A DNA stretch of 6,357 bases. Origin: Bacillota bacterium. Lineage in GTDB: Bacteria; Bacillota; Clostridia; Christensenellales; CAG-138. This document shows, piece by piece, positions 1 through 5,849 of this stretch (the first letter of the stretch is position 1; each line of letters starts with the position of its first letter). The notes beneath the pieces were generated by a model, which was given only the letters and a program-made list of their open reading frames with translations, was not told where the DNA came from and made no database searches. Location of the stretch: the NCBI GenBank assembly GCA_023458615.1, contig JAEWYV010000169.1, forward strand, positions 1 to 6,357, written 5' to 3'. Position numbers and translations under genes: made by a program.

Positions 1-1023
1 AACGACAACGGCAATGTTTCGCTCCGGGTCAAGCCCAAGATAGCTATTATAGTGCCCTGTACCGCCGTTATGCCAAACAATACCGTGCACATCGTCCCAA
101 ATCCATGCCGCTCCGATGGAGTCCATATGAATACCTAAGATGGCGTTTTTTTCGGTTGTTGCCTCAATATTGGCCATGGGACGGATCGCCTCAGCCAAGC
201 ATACCATGTCCCCACGGAGTAGCGCGACTGCATACGCTGCCATATCACGCGGGGTCGAAATAAGCGCGCCAGCCGAGCGATAGGCGTCGGTCTGCATCCA
301 GTCCCATGCGTTTAGCAGTTCCGTGGCACCATTGGAGACATGCGTGTCGGGCATACCAAGATCCTCGTGAACAAAGTGATTGACCAAAGTTGCGTAATCT
401 TGGTGATATACCTGCTCAAGAACCAACCCCAATACTGCGTAGCCAAAGTTGGAGTAAGAAAAGGGATAGTAAGATTTGGTTAGCCGGACTTTGTTAAGAC
501 GAGAAAGCACCATTTGACCTGAGATACCAACGAAACTGTTTTGATCAGCAAAGAAATTATCTATCATCGGGCGCTCCATATAGTATCCGCGATAGCCGGA
601 GCAGTGCGTCAGCAATTGTCTAATGGTTGGCAAATTATTCTGATGCGGGATGTCAAGATAATCGCCGATTGAATGATCTACGGACAGAAGCTTTTCCTCC
701 TGCGCCTGCATAATCAATGCCGCTGTCATGGTTTTTGTCAATGAACCGATTTCGAAGGGCCGGTCATGTTCATCCGGCAGGCGAGCGCCATTTTCCCCGT
801 AACATGCAAACGAGGTTTTTCCATTTCGAATGATGGCGACCGAAATGCGTGCCTCTTTATTCCCCTTTGTCGAATAAGCGATGCATTCTTGAAACGATAG
901 AGAGGGTATGCGGTCTGCACGCGAGGAGAGGATCATGAGAACAACGACGGCTGCGATTGCGACCGTTAAGCCCACACCGCCCATGAGAATCCATCGCTTG
1001 AATGCCTTGCTTTTGTGTATCAT
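1..1023 (-). CDS. Membrane-anchored serine hydrolase, beta-lactamase / PBP-like family (3' end outside window)
   Basis: The frame is open from the ATG at 1021-1023 to the left edge: 341 codons, no stop, so the C-terminus is missing. Residues 1-10 are basic and 11-32 hydrophobic, giving an N-in signal anchor with the catalytic domain outside. Three active-site motifs of the class C beta-lactamase-like family (Pfam Beta-lactamase, PF00144) are in order: SLTK (nucleophile Ser94, Lys97) in FEIGSLTK, YSN at 190-192 in YSNFGY, and HNGGTG at 318-323 in the place of the usual KTG/HxG box. The family includes beta-lactamases, DD-peptidases and esterases, so the substrate cannot be fixed; a peptidoglycan- or ester-directed hydrolase is my inference. 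A possible AAGGA ribosome site lies at 1037-1041, with a rather long 13-nt spacer. The nearby alternative ATG at this site is out of frame and stops quickly. The gene is divergent from the acyltransferase operon. Confidence 0.9.
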   Translation of the reverse strand, partial: MIHKSKAFKRWILMGGVGLTVAIAAVVVLMILSSRADRIPSLSFQECIAYSTKGNKEARISVAIIRNGKTSFACYGENGARLPDEHDRPFEIGSLTKTMTAALIMQAQEEKLLSVDHSIGDYLDIPHQNNLPTIRQLLTHCSGYRGYYMERPMIDNFFADQNSFVGISGQMVLSRLNKVRLTKSYYPFSYSNFGYAVLGLVLEQVYHQDYATLVNHFVHEDLGMPDTHVSNGATELLNAWDWMQTDAYRSAGALISTPRDMAAYAVALLRGDMVCLAEAIRPMANIEATTEKNAILGIHMDSIGAAWIWDDVHGIVWHNGGTGHYNSYLGLDPERNIAVVV

Positions 1024-1057
1024 ATTGCGCTAAACATCCTTATATTTCAAAATTAGG

Positions 1058-1080
1058 ACGCGATCCAAAATTGGTCGCGT
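1058..1080. repeat. Imperfect inverted repeat in the divergent intergenic region
   Basis: The arms are ACGCGA-t-CCAA (1058-1068) and TTGGTCGCGT (1071-1080), separated by AA. They pair over 10 bp with one unpaired T at 1064. The element lies between the two divergent genes and is not followed by a convincing T-run on either strand, so I read it as a possible operator. If the minus-strand promoter at 1102-1130 is used, it would instead be a hairpin in the 5' leader of the serine hydrolase mRNA. No regulator is identifiable. Confidence 0.5.
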
Positions 1081-1101
1081 GGAAATCAACCATGATTTTT
1101 T

Positions 1102-1130
1102 ATGATATAATACCCACATGGTGTTTTCAA
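1102..1130 (-). promoter_or_regulatory. Predicted sigma-A-type promoter for the serine hydrolase
   Basis: Read on the minus strand, TTGAAA (1130-1125) and TATCAT (1107-1102) are separated by exactly 17 nt. Each hexamer matches the consensus at five of six positions. Transcription would begin near 1095, leaving a leader of about 72 nt that contains the inverted repeat at 1058-1080. The -35 lies inside the first codons of the divergent acyltransferase gene and the -10 overlaps that gene's own -10. This is a prediction from motif match only. Confidence 0.5.
1103..1111 (+). promoter_or_regulatory. Predicted extended -10 promoter for the acyltransferase operon
   Basis: TGATATAAT contains a perfect TATAAT (1106-1111) preceded by the extended TGn motif. 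No good -35 is present at 16-18 nt upstream, which is tolerated with extended -10 promoters. The usual distance from the -10 puts the transcription start at about 1118, which is the A of the start codon. The mRNA would then be leaderless. This agrees with the absence of any Shine-Dalgarno-like sequence before the ATG. Confidence 0.5.
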
Positions 1131-2542
1131 GCTTGACATTCCTGTTGCTATTTTTACCCGCGATGCTGGCGGTCTATTTTGTCTGCCGTAAGATTTGGTG
1201 GCGAAATGCGGTGCTTCTGATCGGCTCACTTTTTTTCTATGCATGGGGTGAGCCGATCTTCGTATTGGTTATGGCGGGGGTTACGTTTGTCGTCTATGGT
1301 GGAACGCTTCTGTTCTCGGTGGCAAAATCAAAATCGGCAAAAAAAGCACTTTATATCCTCACAATCGCGCTTTCGCTTGGCGCGCTGATCTATTTTAAAT
1401 ATGCCGCATTTCTCGTAAACCAGATATTGCCGATCTTTGGTACTGCGGGCGCTATGCATACGCCGCGGTTGCCGATCGGCATATCATTCTTTACCTTTCA
1501 GGCGCTCACCTATGCGGTGGATGCCTATCGCGGCACTGTGCGTGTACAGAAAAACTATGCGCTTCTTTTACTTTATGTGTCCTGCTTCCCGCAGTTAATT
1601 GCAGGCCCGATTGTGCAATATTCCGATATCGAATTTGAGTTGACGGAGCGGCAGACCACGCTGGACGACTTTTCCGGCGGCATGCGACGCTTTGGGATTG
1701 GATTGTGCAAGAAAGTACTGATAGCCAATATTCTTGGCGAAATGCTCAATACACTGCCCGAGGCTGGCGCTTCGGTCGCCGCTGCGTGGCTCACGAGCGC
1801 GATTTTTGCGCTACAGATTTATTTTGATTTTTCCGCCTATTCGGACATGGCAATCGGTCTTGGGCGTATACTGGGCTTTCGCTATTTGGAAAACTTCAAC
1901 TATCCATACATCGCTCGTTCGGTCTCTGAATTCTGGCGCAGATGGCATATTTCGTTGGGGCAATTTTTTCGCGAATATGTCTATTTTCCGCTGGGCGGTA
2001 GCAGAAAGGGCAGACACAGAACCACCTTTAATCTGCTGTTTGTCTGGGCACTCACTGGATTTTGGCATGGGGCAAGTTGGAATTTTCTACTCTGGGGATT
2101 CTACTATGGCGTACTCATTGCGCTGGAACACGGCGTTTTGAAGCGCGCGGTCAAAAAAACACCTCGTGCTATTGGAATTTTGTTGACGCTGATTGCCGTG
2201 CTCTTTGGCTGGGCATTGTTTTACCAAACGGATCTACAGGAATGTGCAAGGCAAGTGTTGGCAATGTTAGGGCTTTCCTACGGTGATTCAACGGTCGCTT
2301 TTGTGAAACTGATGGATAGCGCAACACTCTACACGCTTCGCACCTACACGGTTTTTCCGCTGATGGCAGCCGTGCTGAGCCTGCCGATACTGCCTGCCAT
2401 TGAGCGTCTATTGCAACACAGGCTTCGTTTACAGAGAACGGCGCAGCTGGTATCGACGCTGCTGCTGAGCGTTGGCGTGGTGCTGAGCATTATGAATCTG
2501 GTTGCGAATAGTTATCAGCCATTTTTATATTTTCGTTTTTAA
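1118..2542 (+). CDS. MBOAT family O-acyltransferase (AlgI/DltB-like)
   Basis: A 474-residue polytopic membrane protein that matches the membrane-bound O-acyltransferase family in length and motifs. The N-terminus MVFSSLTFLLLFLP is the typical AlgI-like start, which supports the ATG at 1118 although no ribosome site precedes it. Family motifs visible are PQLIAGPIVQYSDI (158-171), FWRRWHISLGQFFREYVYFPLGG (272-294) and the core LTGFWHGASWNFLLWG (312-327). His317 in the WHG triplet is the expected catalytic histidine and His277 the second conserved one. The C-terminus ends in the aromatic YFRF typical of the family. Such proteins pass acyl groups, usually acetyl, across the membrane to an extracytoplasmic partner that acylates polysaccharide. 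The gene is first in a three-gene run and is followed 21 nt later by the DHHW protein, the expected partner type. The acceptor glycan is unknown. Confidence 0.95.
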   Translation: MVFSSLTFLLLFLPAMLAVYFVCRKIWWRNAVLLIGSLFFYAWGEPIFVLVMAGVTFVVYGGTLLFSVAKSKSAKKALYILTIALSLGALIYFKYAAFLVNQILPIFGTAGAMHTPRLPIGISFFTFQALTYAVDAYRGTVRVQKNYALLLLYVSCFPQLIAGPIVQYSDIEFELTERQTTLDDFSGGMRRFGIGLCKKVLIANILGEMLNTLPEAGASVAAAWLTSAIFALQIYFDFSAYSDMAIGLGRILGFRYLENFNYPYIARSVSEFWRRWHISLGQFFREYVYFPLGGSRKGRHRTTFNLLFVWALTGFWHGASWNFLLWGFYYGVLIALEHGVLKRAVKKTPRAIGILLTLIAVLFGWALFYQTDLQECARQVLAMLGLSYGDSTVAFVKLMDSATLYTLRTYTVFPLMAAVLSLPILPAIERLLQHRLRLQRTAQLVSTLLLSVGVVLSIMNLVANSYQPFLYFRF

Positions 2543-2563
2543 TGCGAGGAAGGGAGAGAAAGC

Positions 2564-3907
2564 ATGCGGCGTAAGGCTACATTTCTTGTTACGCTTTGGT
2601 GGATGATTCTGTGCGGCGCGTTTGGCGTGTGTATGCTTCTCTTTGCCAACCGTGAACCCGTCGTATCCGAGGACGAGAACCGCACGCTCACGGGAATGCC
2701 AGCCCTGTCACTCAAAGTAATACAGGAGGGCACCATTGACGAGGCTTTTGAACAGTTTCTGTCGGATCAGTTTTTTCTGCGCTCCGAACTGGTAGATGGA
2801 GCAACCGCGCTCAAACATGTTTTTTCCGCGCTGACAGTAGACGATCTGCTGGGCGAGGAGGGGGACGAGGTATTTGTGCCCGCTCAGGACATCACGCAGC
2901 CTGATGCGGATGAAACGGCAAACACCGCTGCAAATGTTGAACAGGAACAAACAGATGGCAATGACAAGGAAAGCGCCGCAGCAGATGGCACGCGGATAGC
3001 TGGGGATTCCGCGAGTGTTTGGCTCGACCATAAGGACGGAACAAAGAGCGCGTTATTCACCTATTCTAAAGAGGAGATACAGCGTACGGCGGACACGCTG
3101 AATGCCTATGCTGCTCTATTGCCTGCCGGAGGCAAACTGCATGTGCTCATCGCGCCGCGTGCACAGACGGCAAACAAGCTGGCGCTTCATTTGGACACGG
3201 AGAGCGGCTGGAATAGCACCGTGGAACCTGCGCTACAAACACTGGTAAATCAAAACGTTGTGGTGCACTCGGCCTATGATATTCTGCAAAAATCGATTCT
3301 GGGTGGGGGATATATCTATTTTCGGACCGATCACCATTGGACAGCGCGGGGGGCCTACCTCGCGGCGAACGCAATGTTAACCGGAGAAGGTTACCAAACG
3401 ATTCCGATTTCCGATTATTCGGAAAAATCAATCTCCGGATATCTAGGTTCAATCTATCTGCACGCAAGAAACGCAAAGCTAAAGGACTTAACCGATACCA
3501 TAGAGGTTTTTTATCCGCTGCTGCCTGCGCAATCATTCCGGGTATCCAATGCGTATAAGAAAAATGAGCTACCGGTGATTGACGAGGAGAAGACCAATTA
3601 TCTCGTGTTTCTCGGCGGAACATACGGGCCCTATCGCCTGCTGGAAGGCGGATATCACACGGGGCGTAATATGCTGATGATTTGTGATTCATTTGGCAAT
3701 AGCATCGCGCCGTTTTTCCTGCCATACTATGATAACGTTTATATGGTTGATTTTCGGGATGAATACTATACGCGTGAGGAAGCAAGAGGCAGTGTTCGGG
3801 ATTATATCCGCCGGTGTGATATACAGGATATCTACATCGTTCTTTCGGAAACGAACGGGATTGGCTCCGCGTATATCAATCGCATGATGCCTGCGAATCT
3901 GGAATAG
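2564..3907 (+). CDS. DHHW-family protein, AlgJ/AlgX-like SGNH-fold acyltransferase partner
   Basis: A 447-residue protein with a basic N-terminus (MRRK) and a hydrophobic segment at 7-27, giving a signal anchor that places the rest outside. It has the family start pattern SEDENRTL (35-42) and a DQFFLR element (68-73). The signature DHHW is at 256-259 within YFRTDHHWT. By comparison with AlgJ/AlgX, Asp256 and His258 would be catalytic with Ser376 in MICDSFGNS (372-380); this triad is inferred from motifs. Expected role: final transfer of the acyl group delivered by the upstream MBOAT onto an extracellular polysaccharide or wall polymer. Residues about 95-150 form an acidic, Ala/Glu/Asp-rich low-complexity insert, probably a flexible spacer. 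A good ribosome site (AAGGGAG, 2550-2556, 7-nt spacer) supports the start. Confidence 0.88.
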   Translation: MRRKATFLVTLWWMILCGAFGVCMLLFANREPVVSEDENRTLTGMPALSLKVIQEGTIDEAFEQFLSDQFFLRSELVDGATALKHVFSALTVDDLLGEEGDEVFVPAQDITQPDADETANTAANVEQEQTDGNDKESAAADGTRIAGDSASVWLDHKDGTKSALFTYSKEEIQRTADTLNAYAALLPAGGKLHVLIAPRAQTANKLALHLDTESGWNSTVEPALQTLVNQNVVVHSAYDILQKSILGGGYIYFRTDHHWTARGAYLAANAMLTGEGYQTIPISDYSEKSISGYLGSIYLHARNAKLKDLTDTIEVFYPLLPAQSFRVSNAYKKNELPVIDEEKTNYLVFLGGTYGPYRLLEGGYHTGRNMLMICDSFGNSIAPFFLPYYDNVYMVDFRDEYYTREEARGSVRDYIRRCDIQDIYIVLSETNGIGSAYINRMMPANLE

Positions 3908-3931
3908 TAGCGTGCATGAGAATCATGAAAT

Positions 3932-5533
3932 ATGAGTGAACAACCAAAGAATAAACACGAAGTGATTCGTCAAACAGAGCAGCATCAAAACACGACGTTG
4001 ATCTGGCGAAAGCAGGGGGAACCGATTGGCTCCTCCGTTGCTGCAGGGGACCGTAGGTTTATTTATCGTGCGCTCATTGGTTCGGCTGTTGCGTTGATTG
4101 TGCTTGTTCTTCTTGGAATGATAGCGTCGCGGAATATTGGCTCGCTGCGCCGCGCATATGCGGAGGTTTTGATCAATCGCGGAGAGTATGCCAAGGCACA
4201 GGTGCAAATTTTAGCTTTAGAAGACGACTCCGTTCGATCCGAACTGCTAAAAAAGAACGCGTATGTCTGCGGGACAGCCTATGAGAAGGAGGGCAGACTA
4301 TCGGATGCCGTCCCGCTGTATCAGGCGGCGGGAGATTATCCTGGCGCGCCGGAAGCGCTGCATAGGGCAGGTTACACGCTGGCTGAAATGTATGAGGCGG
4401 ACGGGGATTTCTTGGAGGCAAGCGAAACCTTTAATGCGTTGGGTGACTATCTCGATGCTTCAGAGAGAAGCGAAGCGTCGAGCTATGCCTACGCGAAGGA
4501 ACGGCTGGAATATGGTTACTATGATGAGGCGATGCGCCTGTTTTACGCGTTGGGAAGCTACGAAGACGCGGAGAGTTATGCAAAAGAAGCGGCAGCAGCC
4601 CTCTCCGAAAATGAGGGCGCTGGAGATTTGGTTTCACTTCTGGTTGGCTTAACAGATGAACAGCTGGCTCAACGCGCGGCGCTGAAAGCACAGCGGGATG
4701 CACTGCCGCAGGGAATCATTGCGACAGGTTACAAGCACACAATCGCGCGAAAAGAGGACGGCACTGTGCTAGCCACGGGCTCCAATCTATCGGGACAATG
4801 CAATACCGCCGAGTGGAGCGATATCGTTTCCGTCGCGGCAGGGGCTTACCACTCGGTAGGCTTGCGCGCGGATGGCACGGTGGTAGCGACCGGAATGAAC
4901 ACCTACGGGCAATGCAATGTGAGCAAGTGGACAAATATAAAGGCGGTTTATGCAGGCGCCTATAATACTGTCGGCATCACAAAAACGGGCGAAATTCTAA
5001 ACACCGGCTACCAAACATGGAACACGCTCAAATGGCATGAGGTTGCAAAGCTCAGCATAGGGGACTATGCGCTCTGTGGCGTGATGGAAAATGGTCAGCC
5101 GCTCGTTACCCACAACGAACTGGTTACAGCTGACTATTACGATTTGGTTTATTTCGATGCGGCGACAGCAAACAGCGCCGGACTTAAAGCGGACGGCACG
5201 GTTGTTTCCAACGGGCTTGATGTGTCGAGTCTCGCAAATATTCTGGCAATTGACTGCACACCAAACGGCCTATTTGCGCTGGATACTGACGGAAAGGTGG
5301 CGACACGCGCGTTTTCCTATGCGCATCTGCCTGATGTTTCGGACTGGAGCCATATTGTCGCAATCTCGGCGAGCGCGACACATGTGGTTGGAGTCATGGA
5401 GGATGGAAGGGTCGTTTCCCGTGGGGAGAGCGATATGGGCCAGTGCAAAACACAGGACTGGGTTCTCTTTACTCCCACACCGACGCCAATTCCGGAGACG
5501 AGTACTAGCCCGGAGGCAACGCCGGAGCCATAG
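3932..5533 (+). CDS. Membrane-anchored TPR-like repeat and RCC1 beta-propeller protein
   Basis: A 533-residue protein with this order: basic, polar cytoplasmic stretch (1-43), one transmembrane helix (about 44-65), four TPR-like repeats (73-220), a helical linker (221-259), RCC1-type repeats (260-513) and a Thr/Pro-rich tail (514-533). Basic residues just before the helix predict N-in/C-out, so the repeat domains would be extracellular. TPR-like repeats and RCC1 propellers are both protein-binding scaffolds; no catalytic motif is visible. The gene lies 24 nt after the DHHW gene on the same strand, so it is probably cotranscribed and may serve the same envelope process; that link is inferred. 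The ATG at 3932 is the first in-frame start after an upstream stop (TGA 3926-3928). No clear Shine-Dalgarno precedes it, and a small CATGA-gaa-TCATG palindrome lies just upstream (3915-3927), so coupling to the previous gene is possible. Confidence 0.85.
   Translation: MSEQPKNKHEVIRQTEQHQNTTLIWRKQGEPIGSSVAAGDRRFIYRALIGSAVALIVLVLLGMIASRNIGSLRRAYAEVLINRGEYAKAQVQILALEDDSVRSELLKKNAYVCGTAYEKEGRLSDAVPLYQAAGDYPGAPEALHRAGYTLAEMYEADGDFLEASETFNALGDYLDASERSEASSYAYAKERLEYGYYDEAMRLFYALGSYEDAESYAKEAAAALSENEGAGDLVSLLVGLTDEQLAQRAALKAQRDALPQGIIATGYKHTIARKEDGTVLATGSNLSGQCNTAEWSDIVSVAAGAYHSVGLRADGTVVATGMNTYGQCNVSKWTNIKAVYAGAYNTVGITKTGEILNTGYQTWNTLKWHEVAKLSIGDYALCGVMENGQPLVTHNELVTADYYDLVYFDAATANSAGLKADGTVVSNGLDVSSLANILAIDCTPNGLFALDTDGKVATRAFSYAHLPDVSDWSHIVAISASATHVVGVMEDGRVVSRGESDMGQCKTQDWVLFTPTPTPIPETSTSPEATPEP
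4148..4591 (+). repeat. Four TPR-like units of 37 residues (111 bp)
   Basis: Units cover residues 73-109, 110-146, 147-183 and 184-220 of the TPR-RCC1 protein. The anchor pattern A-L/A-G-D-Y-x-D/G-A recurs at residues 134, 171 and 208, exactly 37 apart, and a degenerate copy (LEDD) falls at 96-99. Each unit also has a Y-x-x-G-x-Y/F-x-E/D-A-like helix pair before the anchor. The period is 37, not the canonical 34 of TPR, so each unit has a lengthened turn or helix. The resemblance to TPR/Sel1-type helical repeats is by pattern only. Confidence 0.75.
4730..5470 (+). repeat. RCC1-type repeat array, about seven blades
   Basis: I count seven units in the TPR-RCC1 protein at residues 267-304, 305-342, 343-377, 378-411, 412-443, 444-481 and 482-513. 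Units 1 and 2 are both 38 residues and share the pattern DGTVxATGxNxxGQCNxxxW followed by an I-x-x-V-x-A-G strand. Unit 7 again has DGRVVSRG and MGQC. Units 3-5 are shorter and diverged. At DNA level units 1 and 2 match well at a 114-bp offset, including the shared octamer AATGCAAT at 4797-4804 and 4911-4918. Seven blades is the normal number for RCC1-fold propellers. Confidence 0.8.
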
Positions 5534-5554
5534 CAAGATTTGTTTCAAGTACAT

Positions 5555-5586
5555 AAAAAGACGATCCAGAATAGGATCGCCTTTTT
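5555..5586. terminator. Bidirectional intrinsic terminator between convergent genes
   Basis: A hairpin with arms AAAAAGaCGATCC (5555-5567) and GGATCGcCTTTTT (5574-5586), one A/C mismatch and a six-base AGAATA loop. The A-run and T-run flank the GC-containing core symmetrically, so each strand ends its stem in a U-run. It sits 21 nt after the stop of the TPR-RCC1 gene and 14 nt after the stop of the minus-strand MoaD-like gene. It should therefore end both transcripts. Confidence 0.88.
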
Positions 5587-5600
5587 GGGATAGAAGATTA

Positions 5601-5849
5601 TTAGCCGCCGCCGCAGACAGGGAGAAAACCGATTTCATCCCCGTCCTCAAGCGGCGTTTTCATTCCCTGCGATAGACTGATGCTTACGCCGTTGACGACG
5701 ATGAGTGCGCTTTTTGCGGCGGCATATGCATCTTTGCCGTAGGATTTTTTGATATATTCAAGCACTTCTTTTACAGAAGCAACGTTGGTCTCTTCCTGCT
5801 CTTTTTTTGCAATGGCGCGAATTGGCGCATAGTAATGTATCGTCTTCAT
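5601..5849 (-). CDS. MoaD/ThiS-like sulfur carrier protein
   Basis: An 82-residue protein, the usual length for the ubiquitin-like MoaD/ThiS family. It starts MKTIHYYAPIRAIAKK, has a LIVVNGVSIS strand (49-58) and the LEDGDEIGFLPVCGGG end (67-82) typical of the fold. The C-terminal Gly-Gly is the residue pair that is adenylated and thiocarboxylated to donate sulfur to molybdopterin, thiamine or related cofactors. Here the tail is three glycines preceded by cysteine. The start ATG overlaps the upstream oxidoreductase stop in an ATGA junction (5849-5846), and a GGGGA lies 7 nt before it, inside the upstream gene. Pairing with an aldehyde ferredoxin oxidoreductase suggests it supplies sulfur for the pterin dithiolene of that enzyme's tungsten or molybdenum cofactor. 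A general MoaD role cannot be excluded. Confidence 0.87.
   Translation of the reverse strand: MKTIHYYAPIRAIAKKEQEETNVASVKEVLEYIKKSYGKDAYAAAKSALIVVNGVSISLSQGMKTPLEDGDEIGFLPVCGGG

Noticed and set aside
738..920. 60-codon open frame on the minus strand within the serine hydrolase region
   Set aside because: It is out of frame with the 341-codon hydrolase frame that carries SLTK, YSN and HNGGTG in order. It is a shadow.
1058..1080. Inverted repeat as an intrinsic terminator
   Set aside because: It lies between divergent genes, where no transcript needs to end, and neither strand has a proper U-run directly after the stem.
1133..1138. Perfect TTGACA -35 hexamer just inside the acyltransferase gene, plus strand
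   Set aside because: No -10-like hexamer lies 15-19 nt downstream, and it encodes conserved N-terminal residues of the MBOAT protein. Taken as chance.
3147..3785. Open frame of 212 codons on the minus strand opposite the DHHW gene
   Set aside because: The plus strand here encodes recognisable DHHW-family motifs, including DHHW and CDSFGNS. The antisense product is Arg/Pro/Ser-rich with no family pattern, as expected of a shadow frame.
3916..3939. Seven-codon frame (MRIMKYE) overlapping the start of the TPR-RCC1 gene
   Set aside because: No ribosome site precedes it and nothing indicates a functional leader peptide. Coupled re-initiation remains possible but unsupported.
1060..5580. Shared heptamer GCGATCC in the intergenic inverted repeat (1060-1066) and the terminator (5574-5580 on the other strand)
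   Set aside because: Seven bases shared between two GC-core hairpins is compatible with chance, and the surrounding sequence differs. Not called as a repeat family.
5091..5675. Open frame of 194 codons on the plus strand in another frame, running over the RCC1 repeats and the terminator
   Set aside because: It crosses the terminator hairpin and part of the MoaD-like gene, is rich in Arg/Trp/Ser, and competes with a frame showing clear RCC1 repeats.
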